Source: Nisaea acidiphila (lineage in GTDB: Bacteria > Pseudomonadota > Alphaproteobacteria > Thalassobaculales > Thalassobaculaceae). From it: a stretch of 64,000 bases of DNA. The translations under genes were made by a program, and so were the position numbers. Below are positions 8,443-18,071 of the stretch, one piece after another. How positions within the stretch are numbered: position 1 is the stretch's first letter; each line of letters begins with the position of its first letter. Where the stretch lies: positions 4,272,501 to 4,336,500 of the forward strand of contig NZ_CP102480.1 of NCBI RefSeq assembly GCF_024662015.1. Reading direction: 5' to 3'. Below the pieces are notes generated by a model. The model was not told where the DNA came from, ran no database searches, and was given only the letters and a program-made list of their open reading frames with translations.

Positions 8443-9771
8443 TCAGCTGCACTTGCGCGGGGTGATGTTGTTCTCCGCCGCATAGGCCGCGGAGTCCTCT
8501 TTCACCAGCTTGCGCACGACGTCGTGCATCGGCTCGATCCACTCGGAGACGATGTTCCACTTGCCGGCGCTCGCATCCCACTGCTGGATCGCCACCGGGC
8601 CGTTGCCCTCGTGGTTCTCGCAGGTGATCTTGATCGGCTTCATGAAGTCCTTCAGGCCGAGCCGTTCGAAGTCCGCTTCGGAGAGGTCGATCGCCTCGAA
8701 ACCGTCGCGGACATGCTCGCCCCGGATGTCCTTCGTGCCGTGGATCTTGATCGCGTTGCGCATGGCTTCCGCGGTGAACACCGCCTCGAGCATGCCGCGG
8801 TTGTAGAGCACCTCACCGATGCGAGCCTCTTCGCCGGCGCCGTTGCCCTTGGCATAGACGTGCTTCTTGATATCCGCGATCGCCTGGAAGTCGGAACCCG
8901 GTGCGTGCATGGTGCCCGCGAGATAGCCGTTCGCGGCCGGACCGGCCGGAGCGACGTCATTCTCGGATCCGGACCACCAGACGCCGATGAACTTGTCCAT
9001 CGGGAAGCGGATGGCGGCGGCTTCCTTGATCGCGACCTGGTTCATCACGCCCCAGCCCCACATGAAGATCCAGTCGGGCTTGCCGCGGCGGATCTGCAGC
9101 CAGGTGGCTTTCTGTTCCTGACCCGGATGGTCGACCGGGAGCAGCATCAGCTCGAAGCCGTAGGTGCCGGCCAGGGTCTCGAGGGTTTTGATCGGCTCCT
9201 TGCCATAGGCGGAATTGTGGAACACGAGGGCGATCTTCTTGCCCTTCAGCTTGTCCATCCCGCCTTCTTTTTCGCCGACATACTTGATGAAGGCGCTGGC
9301 CTGGGACCAGTAGGTGGTCGGGAAGTTGAAGATGTAGGGGAAGACGGTGCCGTCGGCCGCCGATGTCCGGCCGTAGCCCATGGAGAGGATCGGAATTTTA
9401 TCTTCGCTCGCCTTCGGGATCAGGGCGTAGGTCACGCCGGTGGAGTGCGGGTTGAAGACGAGGGCACCGGACTGGCCTTCGTTCTTCAGGTTCTCGTAGC
9501 ACTCGACGGAGACCTTGGTGTTGTAGCCGGTCTCGCACTCGACGACGTTGACCTTGATGCCCTCGACGCCGCCGTCGCGCTCGTTCAGCATGTTGAAATA
9601 ATCGATAAAGCCGTTCGCGAGCGGAATGCCGTTCGGCGCGTAGGCGCCGGTCCGGTAGACCAGGTTCGGAACGGTGTAGGCGTCGTAGTCGGCCATGGCC
9701 GTTTCGGCCCAGGCCGCTCCGGCGATGACGCCCGCGGCCGCAAGGGCCATGGTTGTCTTGGTTAGTTTCAT
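8443..9771 (-). CDS. Periplasmic substrate-binding protein of LIV-type ABC transporter
   Basis: 442 residues with a Sec signal peptide (about residues 1-27) and the type I periplasmic-binding fold. YFNMLNERDGGVEGIKV and VECYENL match the first-lobe strands of the Peripla_BP_6 family. It is longer than amino-acid binding proteins (about 370) and ends in CS, resembling the branch used for aromatic or other organic acids. It captures the ligand in the periplasm and hands it to the two permeases encoded upstream. The ligand cannot be assigned from sequence; the CoA-ligase neighbours argue against a plain amino acid. Confidence 0.9.
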   Translation of the reverse strand: MKLTKTTMALAAAGVIAGAAWAETAMADYDAYTVPNLVYRTGAYAPNGIPLANGFIDYFNMLNERDGGVEGIKVNVVECETGYNTKVSVECYENLKNEGQSGALVFNPHSTGVTYALIPKASEDKIPILSMGYGRTSAADGTVFPYIFNFPTTYWSQASAFIKYVGEKEGGMDKLKGKKIALVFHNSAYGKEPIKTLETLAGTYGFELMLLPVDHPGQEQKATWLQIRRGKPDWIFMWGWGVMNQVAIKEAAAIRFPMDKFIGVWWSGSENDVAPAGPAANGYLAGTMHAPGSDFQAIADIKKHVYAKGNGAGEEARIGEVLYNRGMLEAVFTAEAMRNAIKIHGTKDIRGEHVRDGFEAIDLSEADFERLGLKDFMKPIKITCENHEGNGPVAIQQWDASAGKWNIVSEWIEPMHDVVRKLVKEDSAAYAAENNITPRKCS

Positions 9772-9865
9772 ACTTGCCTCCCTAATGTGGGCCGATTTTT
9801 TCCGGCCTGTTCAGGTTTGTGCGTGCTTCAGCCACGCGGGCGCCCCCGCTCCCCACCGACAGAGG

Positions 9866-10939
9866 TCAGTAGGGGAACGGCCATAGGCGGAGCTTCTCCT
9901 TGGTGATCTGCCACATGCGGGCCAGACCGTGCGGCTCCTTGATAAGAAAAAAGATGATGAGCGAGCCGACGAGGATGAACTCGATATGCTTCGCCGTCAC
10001 CGGGACCATCCCGATCCAGTCCACCAGCACGACCTTCAGCCCGACCGGCATCAGCGCCATGAAGGCGGCGCCGAGATAGGCACCGAGTACGCTGCCGAGC
10101 CCGCCGATAATGATCGCGAAGAGGACGAAGAAAGACTGCAGGATGTCGAAGGCTTCCGTGGCTTCGACGGTGCCGAGCCAGATATGAAAGATCAGCGCGC
10201 CGCCGATGCCGATGTAGAAGGAGGAGACGGCGAAGGCGAGCAGCTTGGTCTTCAGCGGCTTGATGCCGAGCAGCTCGGCCGCGATGTCCATGTCGCGGAT
10301 CGACATCCAGGCCCGTCCGACGCGGCCGCGTACCAGATTGAGCGCGATCCAGGTGAAGAAGGCGAGGAATCCGAGCACGAAGAGATACTGTGCTGCCGGA
10401 CTTGCCTGCGGCCCGGAGACGAGAACGCCGAACACCTCGCGCGGCGGCGCGGTGATCTGGCTCATCTCGTAATTGTAGAACCACGGCACCTTGTTGAACA
10501 TCCAGATCAGGAAGAACTGGGCCGCCAGCGTTGCCACCGCGAGATAGAAGCCCTTGATCCTGAGACTCGGCAGACCGAACAGGACGCCGACCGCTGCCGT
10601 ACAGCCTCCGGAGAGAACGATCGCGAGGATCAGGTTCATTTCCGGAAAGGCGGTGACGATCTTGTAGGAACTGTAGGCGCCGACCGCCATGAAGCCGCCG
10701 GTGCCGAGCGAGATCTGTCCGCAATATCCGACCAGGATGTTGAGGCCGAGCGCGACAAAGGCATAGACCATGAACGGCAGCAGAATTGCTTTCGACCAAT
10801 AGTCGTTGATGATGAAGGGGATGACCCCGACCGCCACCGTCACGATGATCGCCAGCAGGATCTTGTCCTGGAAGATCGGGAACAGTTGCTGGTCGGCGGC
10901 GTAGTTGCGTTTGAACTGGCCTGTTTCGCGATACAGCAT
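9866..10939 (-). CDS. LivM-type ABC transporter permease
   Basis: 357 residues, with about nine to ten membrane helices. The family segment GYCGQISLGTGGFMAVGAY lies in the first third and the EAA-like coupling loop around GRVGRAWMSIRDMDIAAELLGI near the middle. That loop docks on the ATPases. It forms the membrane channel with the LivH-type permease encoded immediately upstream. The start ATG at 10939 is 4 bases from the preceding stop, so translation is probably coupled. Confidence 0.93.
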   Translation of the reverse strand: MLYRETGQFKRNYAADQQLFPIFQDKILLAIIVTVAVGVIPFIINDYWSKAILLPFMVYAFVALGLNILVGYCGQISLGTGGFMAVGAYSSYKIVTAFPEMNLILAIVLSGGCTAAVGVLFGLPSLRIKGFYLAVATLAAQFFLIWMFNKVPWFYNYEMSQITAPPREVFGVLVSGPQASPAAQYLFVLGFLAFFTWIALNLVRGRVGRAWMSIRDMDIAAELLGIKPLKTKLLAFAVSSFYIGIGGALIFHIWLGTVEATEAFDILQSFFVLFAIIIGGLGSVLGAYLGAAFMALMPVGLKVVLVDWIGMVPVTAKHIEFILVGSLIIFFLIKEPHGLARMWQITKEKLRLWPFPY

Positions 10940-10943
10940 CGCC

Positions 10944-11903
10944 TTACACCCTCTCGATAATCTTGTCGCCGAACAGTCCCTGTGGCCTGAACATCAGGAA
11001 CACGAGGGCGAGCATGAAGGCGAACCAGTTTTCCACGGCGCCGCCATGGACGCTGTACCAGAAGACTTCGACGACCTTTTCGCCGAGGCCGATGATGAGG
11101 CCGCCAATGATGGCGCCCGGGATCGAGGTGAAGCCGCCGAGGATCAGCACCGGCAAAGCCTTGAGTGCGATCAGCGACAGGCTGAACTGCACCCCGGACT
11201 TGCTGCCCCACATGATGCCGGCGACCAGCGCGACGATGCCCGCGACCGACCAGACGATGACCCAGATCTGTTGCAGCGAGATGCCGACGGAGAGGGCGGC
11301 CTGGTGATCGTCCGCCACGGCGCGGAGAGCACGGCCGATGCGTGTCTTGGTAAAGAACACAGCCAACACCGCGACCAGTGACCCGGCGGCGACTGCTGCC
11401 GTCACATCGAGTTGTTCGACAAAGACGCCATTGATGTCCCAGACATCCGTCGGCAGGCCGATATCGAGCACCTTCACGTCGCTGCCCCAGAGCAGGTCGC
11501 CGGCGCCTTCAAGCACGTAGGAGAGGCCGAGCGTCGCCATGAACAGGATGATCAGTTCCTGGTTGACCAGCGGTCTCAGCACCAGGCGTTCGATAACAAT
11601 CGCAAGCAGGACCATGACGACGATGGTTGCCGCGATCGCGAGGATCACGACCAGCGCCTTCGGCATGCCGATCGGCTCCATGATCTCCATCAGGCCGGTC
11701 AGCGTAAGGGCCGCGAACAGGGCCAGCACGCCCTGGGCGAAGTTGAAGACGCCGGAGGCCTTGAAAATGAGCACGAAGCCGAGCGCGACGAGCGAGTAGA
11801 GAACGCCGGCCATCAGACCCTTGGTCACGGTCTCTATGAAGAAAGCCGGTTCCATCACCATGTCGACGAACGGCTGAATCAGAAGGGCATGGAGGAATTC
11901 CAC
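10944..11903 (-). CDS. LivH-type ABC transporter permease
   Basis: 319 residues, with about eight membrane helices. LGFVLIFKASGVFNFAQG near the N terminus and the coupling loop TRIGRALRAVADDHQAALSVGI are typical of LivH. I chose the GTG start at 11903 because AAAGGAGAT lies 6 bases before it. The frame continues upstream only as a shadow of the ATPase gene. It pairs with the LivM-type permease next to it. Confidence 0.92.
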   Translation of the reverse strand: MEFLHALLIQPFVDMVMEPAFFIETVTKGLMAGVLYSLVALGFVLIFKASGVFNFAQGVLALFAALTLTGLMEIMEPIGMPKALVVILAIAATIVVMVLLAIVIERLVLRPLVNQELIILFMATLGLSYVLEGAGDLLWGSDVKVLDIGLPTDVWDINGVFVEQLDVTAAVAAGSLVAVLAVFFTKTRIGRALRAVADDHQAALSVGISLQQIWVIVWSVAGIVALVAGIMWGSKSGVQFSLSLIALKALPVLILGGFTSIPGAIIGGLIIGLGEKVVEVFWYSVHGGAVENWFAFMLALVFLMFRPQGLFGDKIIERV

Positions 11904-11929
11904 GGGATGATCTCCTTTATCTCGGCATC

Positions 11930-12772
11930 TCAGTCGTGGCTGACGCCGAGATAGGCGTCGATGACATTCTGGTTGGCGCGGACTTCGTCGGGCGTGCCGT
12001 CGGCGATCTTGCTGCCGTAATCCAGCACGACCACGCGGTCGGACAGGTCCATGACCACGCCCATATCGTGCTCGATGAGGATCACGGTGGTGCCGAATTC
12101 CTCGTTCACGTCGATGATGAAGCGGGACATGTCCTCCTTTTCCTCGACATTCATGCCGGCCATCGGCTCGTCGAGCAGGAGGATCTTCGGGTCCATCGCC
12201 AGCGCGCGGCCGAGCTCGACCCGCTTTTGCAGCCCATAGGGCAGGCGGCCGACCGGGGTCCGGCGCAGAGCCGCGATCTCGAGGAAGTCGATCACCTTCT
12301 CGACATGCTCGCGGTTCGCCAGTTCCTCCTTCTGCGCCGGTCCGAAATAGAGGCATTGCCAGAAGAAGTTCGTCTTCATCTGCAGCAGCCGGCCGGTCAT
12401 CAGGTTGTCGAGCGTACTCATGCCGCGGAACAGGGCGATGTTCTGGAAGGTCCGTGCGATGCCGTTCGAGGCCGCGAAATGCGGGTCCATCGCCGGAAAA
12501 CTCTGGCCGGCGAAATTGATGCGGCCGGAGTTCGGCTTATAGAAGCCGTTCAGCACGTTCAGCATCGAGGACTTGCCGGCGCCGTTCGGGCCGATGATCG
12601 CCCGGATCTCGCCTTCCCGGACGTCGAAGCTGACATCGTTGATCGCGGTCACGCCGCCAAACTTGACGATGATGTTCTCGACGCTGAGGACGGGGCCACC
12701 GATGGTGCGCGTGTCTGCGTATCCGGAGGTCTCGTCCGTCCCGCCGGTCTCTATGATCTGTGCTTCTGCCAC
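11930..12772 (-). CDS. LivG-type branched-chain ABC transporter ATP-binding protein
   Basis: 280 residues. It has Walker A GPNGAGKSS, the Q-loop in ARTFQNIALF, a degenerate signature in LPYGLQKRVELGRAL (Y-G-L-Q in place of LSGGQ), Walker B ILLLDEPMAGMN and the H-loop in LIEHDM. The divergent signature is shared by many members of this branch. The C-terminal YLG ending is typical of LivG. The start is GTG at 12772, 3 bases after the stop of the ligase gene, so the two are almost certainly co-translated. Confidence 0.93.
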   Translation of the reverse strand: MAEAQIIETGGTDETSGYADTRTIGGPVLSVENIIVKFGGVTAINDVSFDVREGEIRAIIGPNGAGKSSMLNVLNGFYKPNSGRINFAGQSFPAMDPHFAASNGIARTFQNIALFRGMSTLDNLMTGRLLQMKTNFFWQCLYFGPAQKEELANREHVEKVIDFLEIAALRRTPVGRLPYGLQKRVELGRALAMDPKILLLDEPMAGMNVEEKEDMSRFIIDVNEEFGTTVILIEHDMGVVMDLSDRVVVLDYGSKIADGTPDEVRANQNVIDAYLGVSHD

Positions 12773-12775
12773 GGG

Positions 12776-14707
12776 TCAGCCTGCCTTTTTCAGTTCCGGC
12801 GCAGTGGCGCCGTCGACTTCCATGATTTTCATCGACGCCTGGATCACGCCCTTGCGGCCGTCCTCGAACGTCACCTCGGAATTCATCTCCGCGCGCTCCC
12901 CGTCGCCGTAGAGCGACTCGATAATCGGACCGTATCGCTCGGAGATCACGCTGCGGCGGACTTTGCGGGTGCGCGTCAGCTCGCCGTCATCGGCATCCAG
13001 CTCTTTGTAGAGAAGCAGGAATTTCCGGATCTTCTGGGTATCCGGCAGGCTCTCGTTCACGTGCGCGATCTCGCCCCGGATCAACTCGTAGATTTCCGGC
13101 CGGTCCGAGAGGTTGGTGTAGGAGGTGAAGGGGATGCGTTCCTTCTCCGCCCATTTGGATACGATGGAGAAGCGTACGCAGATAATTGCTGTCAGATAGT
13201 CCTGCCCGGCGCCGAGAATCACCGCCTCGCCGATATAGGGCGAGAATTTCAGCTTATTCTCGATGTATTGCGGCGAGAACTTCGTGCCGGTCCGGGTCTG
13301 GGCGATGTCCTTCACCCGGTCGATCACTGTCAGGCGTCCCTTGTCGTCGAAGAAGCCGGCATCGCCGGTATGCATCCAGCCGTCCTTCATGTCCGCCTTG
13401 GTGGCTTCCGCGTTTTTGTAGAAGCCGCGGAACATGTTCGGATGGCGGGTGACGATCTCGCCAACGCCGTCCGTGTCGGCATCGATGATTTTCACTTCGC
13501 AGCCCTCGAACGGCACGCCGACCGTGTCGACGTCGATTTCCTTGCCGTCCTGCAGTGTGTAGGCGCCAAGCAGTTCGGTCTGGCCGTAGAGCTGCTTCAG
13601 CGGCACGCCCATGGCGAGGAACAGCTTGAAGGTCTCGGGGCCCATCGCGGCACCGCCGGTCGCGGCGGACCGCACGCGGGAGAAACCGAGCCGGTCGCGC
13701 AACGCGCCGAAGAGGGCGGTATCGGCGAACCAGGACCGGGTCCCTTTCTCCACCGCCTCGGTGCCCATCTGGACGCCTTTCTCGAAGATCCACTGGGTCA
13801 TCGGGCCCGCATCCATTACCCGGGCGCGCATGTCGGCGGCGATCTGTTCCAGAACGCGGGGCGCCAGGAGCAGGAAGGTCGGTCCGATCTCGCGCATGTC
13901 ATGCATCGCGGTTTCCTCGTTCTCGGGGAAACTCACTTTCATGCGGGAGTTAAGGCCGAAGCCGAGTGTGTAGACCTGCTCCATGATCCAGGGCATCGGC
14001 AGCACGGAGACATATTCGTCCGTCGAGTCCTTCGGGTCGTGTTTCAGGTAAAGCTGGGTATGGCGCACGAAATTGCCGTGCGGCAGCTCGGCCAGTTTCG
14101 GGTTCGAGGTGGTGCCGGAGGTGGTGCAGAGAATGGCGATGTCCTCGCCGGTCACCGCGTTCACCAGTTCGTCATACTGCTCCGGCGACTTTGCATGGAT
14201 TTCCGCGCCGCGGGCCACGAGGTCATCGAAGGAGACGATGCGGGGATCGTCGAATTTCCGCATCCCGCGGGAATCGGAATAGATGATCTTCTCGATCGTA
14301 TTGGCGCGTTCACCGAGATTGAGGAACTTGTCGACCTGCTCCTGATCCTCGGCATAAGCCATTTTCGCCTGGCTGTAGCCGGTAAGGTAGGCGATCTCGT
14401 CCTCGAGCACGTCGCGATAGAAGCCGATCGTCATGGCGCCGACGGACTGTGCAGCGAGCTCGGCGCAGATCCAGTCCACGTTGTTGTCGCCGATGATCGC
14501 GAAGACGTCGCCTTTCTGGAGGCCCGCCTCGTTCAGCGCGAGGGCAAGGTTCCGTACCCGGGCCTGATAGTCCGCCCAAGTGAATTCGCTCCAGACCCCG
14601 TAATCCTTTTCGCGGAGGGCCACTTCGGTCGGGTGACGTTCTGCGTTGTAGCGCAGCAGCTTCGGCAAGGTGTCGTAAACCGAAGCATCGGGGTACTCGT
14701 ACGCCAT
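12776..14707 (-). CDS. AMP-dependent acyl-CoA synthetase (long-chain FadD15-like)
   Basis: 643 residues, adenylate-forming enzyme. The ATP-binding loop reads CTTSGTTSNPK near residue 195, YGQTELLG is the adenine motif, HTGDAGFFDDKG holds the ribose-binding Asp, and DRVKDIAQTRTGTKFSPQYIE is the hinge and C-terminal lid. It belongs to the large FadD15-like family annotated as long-chain fatty-acid CoA ligases, in which members beside LIV transporters probably act on other acids. It is the first gene of the operon, which also holds a second, PaaK-type ligase at its far end. Confidence 0.88.
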   Translation of the reverse strand: MAYEYPDASVYDTLPKLLRYNAERHPTEVALREKDYGVWSEFTWADYQARVRNLALALNEAGLQKGDVFAIIGDNNVDWICAELAAQSVGAMTIGFYRDVLEDEIAYLTGYSQAKMAYAEDQEQVDKFLNLGERANTIEKIIYSDSRGMRKFDDPRIVSFDDLVARGAEIHAKSPEQYDELVNAVTGEDIAILCTTSGTTSNPKLAELPHGNFVRHTQLYLKHDPKDSTDEYVSVLPMPWIMEQVYTLGFGLNSRMKVSFPENEETAMHDMREIGPTFLLLAPRVLEQIAADMRARVMDAGPMTQWIFEKGVQMGTEAVEKGTRSWFADTALFGALRDRLGFSRVRSAATGGAAMGPETFKLFLAMGVPLKQLYGQTELLGAYTLQDGKEIDVDTVGVPFEGCEVKIIDADTDGVGEIVTRHPNMFRGFYKNAEATKADMKDGWMHTGDAGFFDDKGRLTVIDRVKDIAQTRTGTKFSPQYIENKLKFSPYIGEAVILGAGQDYLTAIICVRFSIVSKWAEKERIPFTSYTNLSDRPEIYELIRGEIAHVNESLPDTQKIRKFLLLYKELDADDGELTRTRKVRRSVISERYGPIIESLYGDGERAEMNSEVTFEDGRKGVIQASMKIMEVDGATAPELKKAG

Positions 14708-15160
14708 GTTCCATCCCTATTGCGCGGTCCGGAAACCGGGCAGGGGCGAACAGTCTGAGAATGCGGATACAACCCGGGCTCTTGCGAAAGCAAGCGCCAC
14801 CTCCCTGTCCGTCCCGGCCCGTGGCCCCCGCGTTTTCCGCGGATCGCCGCTTTCGAACCGTTTTTGTTTTCGGGTTCCGTCGTTGCGGCCCCCGTTGATT
14901 GGTGCCGATTTTTGGATGCGCTTGTGCCGAGGTCAACAAGATATTTCGGGTTTCTGAATTTTGCGGAACGGAATTTCGCAACTGGAGAAGGGTGTGGACG
15001 CGGTTACTCAGACCACTCTGGACTGGCGCTTTTCGGCGGAATTTCCTATATAAGTAAGGCGCGTTCCGGAGCGCTCTCCGCTCGCGCCAAAAAGATCAAT
15101 TGGGAGAGACCGGACCGAGGCGCTCCTCGGGCGGCCGCCATCACTCAGCTCGAATAGGAG
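14708..15160. promoter_or_regulatory. Divergent intergenic region between ligase/LIV operon and acnA
   Basis: 453 bases without a convincing gene. It must hold the promoters of both the minus-strand transporter operon and plus-strand acnA. A short AT-rich patch, TATATAAG, at 15047-15054 could be a -10 element for acnA, leaving a leader of about 100 bases, but I find no matching -35. A clear ribosome-binding AGGAG precedes the acnA ATG. No riboswitch or strong hairpin was seen. Confidence 0.4.
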
Positions 15161-17848
15161 ATGACAGTGACTGCTGGCCAAGACAGTCTGGACACCCGGC
15201 GTACGCTCAAAGCCGCCGGAAAATCCTACGATTACTATAGCCTCGAAGCCTTTGCCGATTCCGGATATCCGGAGATTCGCAAGCTTCCTTACTCGCTGAA
15301 AGTTTTGCTGGAGAATCTTCTGCGCTACGAGGACGGGCGCACGGTGACCGTGGACGACGTGAAAGCGCTCGCTCAGTGGGTGAAGGACAAGAAGTCCTCC
15401 CGCGAGATCGCCTACCGTCCGGCCCGGGTCCTGATGCAGGACTTCACGGGCGTTCCGGCGGTGGTGGACCTCGCCGCCATGCGCGACGCCATGACGCAGC
15501 TCGGCGGGGATCCGGAGAAGATCAACCCGCTTTCGCCGGTCGATCTCGTGATCGACCACTCGGTGATGGTGGATGCCTTCGGAGGCCCCGATTCCTTCCG
15601 GAAGAATGTCGAGCTCGAGTTCGAGCGTAACGGCGAGCGCTACGAGTTCCTGCGCTGGGGCTCCAAGGCATTCCGCAACTTCCGCGTCGTCCCGCCGGGC
15701 ACCGGCATCTGCCACCAGGTGAACCTGGAGCATCTCGCCCAGACCGTCTGGACCAAGGAAGAAGACGGCAAAACGATCGCCTATCCGGACACGCTGGTCG
15801 GCACCGACAGCCACACCACCATGGTGAACGGCATGGCCGTGCTCGGCTGGGGCGTCGGCGGCATCGAGGCGGAAGCGGCCATGCTCGGCCAGCCGGTCTC
15901 CATGCTGATCCCGGAGGTCGTCGGCTTCAAGCTGACCGGCAAGATGCCGGAAGGCGCGACCGCGACCGACCTGGTGCTGACCGTCGTGCAGATGCTGCGC
16001 AAGAAGGGCGTGGTCGGGAAATTCGTCGAGTTCTTCGGCCCGGGTTTGAACGAGCTGCCGCTCGCGGACCGTGCGACGATCGCCAACATGGCCCCGGAAT
16101 ACGGCGCCACCTGCGGCTTCTTCCCGGTCGACCAGGAATGCCTCAATTACCTGAAGCTAACCGGCCGCGACGACGACCGGATCGCGCTGGTCGAGGAATA
16201 TGCCAAGGCCCAGGGGATGTGGCGGGACGATGCCCAGGAGCTGGTCTTCACCGACACGCTGGAGCTCGATCTCGGCACCGTCGTGCCGTCGCTCGCCGGC
16301 CCGAAGCGGCCGCAGGACCGTGTTCTGCTGACCGAGGCGGCGCCGGAATTCGCCAAAGCCTTCAAGGATCTCGCCGGCGGCGTCGCGCCGCGCGAGGTCG
16401 AGGTGGAGGGCGAGGACTGGAAGCTCTCAGACGGCGACGTGGTGATCGCGGCGATCACCTCCTGCACCAATACCTCGAACCCCTATGTGCTGATCGCGGC
16501 CGGGCTCGTCGCCCGCAACGCGGCGGCCAGGGGCCTGACCCGCAAGCCCTGGGTGAAGACCTCGCTCGCGCCGGGCTCCCAGGTCGTCACCGACTATCTG
16601 GAGAAGGCGGGCCTGCAGGACGATCTCGACCGGCTCGGCTTCAACCTGGTCGGCTATGGCTGCACCACCTGCATCGGCAATTCCGGGCCGCTCGATCCGC
16701 ATATCGCGGAAGCGGTGGAGAAGGGCGATCTGGTCGTCACCTCGGTGCTCTCCGGCAACCGGAACTTCGAGGGCCGGGTCAATCCGCACGTCAAGGCGAA
16801 CTACCTCGCCTCGCCGCCGCTGGTTGTCGCCTATGCCATCGCCGGCAATCTCAACGTGGATCTCTACAAGGATCCGCTCGGCGAGGATACGGACGGCAAC
16901 CCGGTCTATCTCAAGGACATCTGGCCGACCAACCACGAGATCCACGAGGTGGTGCAGGCCAGCGTCTCGCGCGAGATGTTCCAGGAACGCTATGCCAACG
17001 TCTTCGAGGGCCCGAAGGAATGGCAGGCGGTGCAGACCGGCGGCGGTCTCACCTACGACTGGAACGACGGCTCGACCTATGTCCAGAACCCGCCCTATTT
17101 CCAGGGCATGGCGATGGAGCCGGGCGAGCTGGCCGACATCACCGGCGCCCGCGAGCTCGCGGTACTCGGCGACTCGATCACCACCGACCACATCTCTCCG
17201 GCCGGGTCGATCAAGTCGGACAGCCCGGCGGGCGACTATCTGCGCGAACGCCAGGTCCGTCCCGTGGACTTCAACGCCTACGGCGCGCGCCGGGGCAACC
17301 ACGAGATCATGATGCGCGGCACCTTCGCCAATATCCGTCTGAAGAACGAGATGGTGGAGGGGGTGACCGGCGGCTACACGGTGCATTATCCCTCGGGCGA
17401 GCAGATGCCGATCTACGACGCGGCGATGCGCTACCAGGCCGAGGGCGTGCCGCTGGTCGTCATCGGTGGCAAGGAATACGGCACCGGCTCAAGCCGCGAC
17501 TGGGCGGCGAAGGGCACCCGTCTTCTCGGTGTCGGCGCGGTCATCGTCGAGAGCTTCGAGCGCATCCACCGCTCCAACCTCGTCGGCATGGGCGTGCTGC
17601 CGCTGCAGTTCACGGGCTCCGACAACCGCGAGAGCCTGGGTCTCAAGGGCACGGAGATGTTCGACATCACCGGCATCGCCGACGGCATCACCCCGCGCAT
17701 GGACGTGCCGTGCAGGATCACCTACGCGGACGGCTCGGTGAAGGAGATCACGCTGCTCTGCCGCATCGATACCGCAGACGAGGTAGATTACTACCGCCAC
17801 GGCGGGATTTTGCAATACGTGCTGCGGAACATCGCCAAGGCGGCGTGA
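15161..17848 (+). CDS. acnA: Aconitate hydratase A
   Basis: 895 residues, the usual length of AcnA/IRP1-type aconitases. It converts citrate to isocitrate in the TCA cycle through a 4Fe-4S cluster. Cluster cysteines are Cys435 in [10 protein letters not shown] and Cys501 and Cys504 in [19 protein letters not shown] near residue 211 and the swivel-domain [16 protein letters not shown] near 770 complete the active site. Nothing is missing. It is a single-gene unit, with a hairpin terminator 31 bases downstream. In low iron such proteins can act as RNA-binding regulators, which is not testable here. Confidence 0.97.
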   Translation: MTVTAGQDSLDTRRTLKAAGKSYDYYSLEAFADSGYPEIRKLPYSLKVLLENLLRYEDGRTVTVDDVKALAQWVKDKKSSREIAYRPARVLMQDFTGVPAVVDLAAMRDAMTQLGGDPEKINPLSPVDLVIDHSVMVDAFGGPDSFRKNVELEFERNGERYEFLRWGSKAFRNFRVVPPGTGICHQVNLEHLAQTVWTKEEDGKTIAYPDTLVGTDSHTTMVNGMAVLGWGVGGIEAEAAMLGQPVSMLIPEVVGFKLTGKMPEGATATDLVLTVVQMLRKKGVVGKFVEFFGPGLNELPLADRATIANMAPEYGATCGFFPVDQECLNYLKLTGRDDDRIALVEEYAKAQGMWRDDAQELVFTDTLELDLGTVVPSLAGPKRPQDRVLLTEAAPEFAKAFKDLAGGVAPREVEVEGEDWKLSDGDVVIAAITSCTNTSNPYVLIAAGLVARNAAARGLTRKPWVKTSLAPGSQVVTDYLEKAGLQDDLDRLGFNLVGYGCTTCIGNSGPLDPHIAEAVEKGDLVVTSVLSGNRNFEGRVNPHVKANYLASPPLVVAYAIAGNLNVDLYKDPLGEDTDGNPVYLKDIWPTNHEIHEVVQASVSREMFQERYANVFEGPKEWQAVQTGGGLTYDWNDGSTYVQNPPYFQGMAMEPGELADITGARELAVLGDSITTDHISPAGSIKSDSPAGDYLRERQVRPVDFNAYGARRGNHEIMMRGTFANIRLKNEMVEGVTGGYTVHYPSGEQMPIYDAAMRYQAEGVPLVVIGGKEYGTGSSRDWAAKGTRLLGVGAVIVESFERIHRSNLVGMGVLPLQFTGSDNRESLGLKGTEMFDITGIADGITPRMDVPCRITYADGSVKEITLLCRIDTADEVDYYRHGGILQYVLRNIAKAA

Positions 17849-17878
17849 CGCTAGGGTGTGTCGAGCCTGCAATGAGGA

Positions 17879-17900
17879 ATGCCCGGCTTCGGCCGGGCAT
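17879..17900 (+). terminator. Hairpin terminator after acnA
   Basis: ATGCCCGG and its exact complement enclose a CTTCGG tetraloop-type turn, followed by ATTCATTCTT. The position, 31 bases after the acnA stop, and the stable UUCG-like loop fit a Rho-independent terminator, although the T-run is broken. Confidence 0.7.
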
Positions 17901-18071
17901 ATTCATTCTTGGGGGGCAGTTAGCGATGCATGGTTCACCCGAAATTAACTGAATGTCGACAAGGTTATGCATATCATCGTGCTCTGATGGGGGAGAAACA
18001 CCGGATTTTGATGGTTGAAATTATGCGTCGCCGTATGATATGTCGCCTCTCTTTGCCGGGGTGGAGCGACA

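Noticed and set aside
11936-14758. A 940-codon plus-strand reading frame
   Set aside because: It lies antisense across the LivG-type ATPase gene and the acyl-CoA synthetase gene; its product shows the His/Asp/Val-rich composition of shadow frames in GC-rich DNA and no family motifs.
16138-17952. Frame of 604 codons overlapping acnA on the same strand
   Set aside because: Arg/Gly-rich shadow without motifs, inside an intact aconitase.
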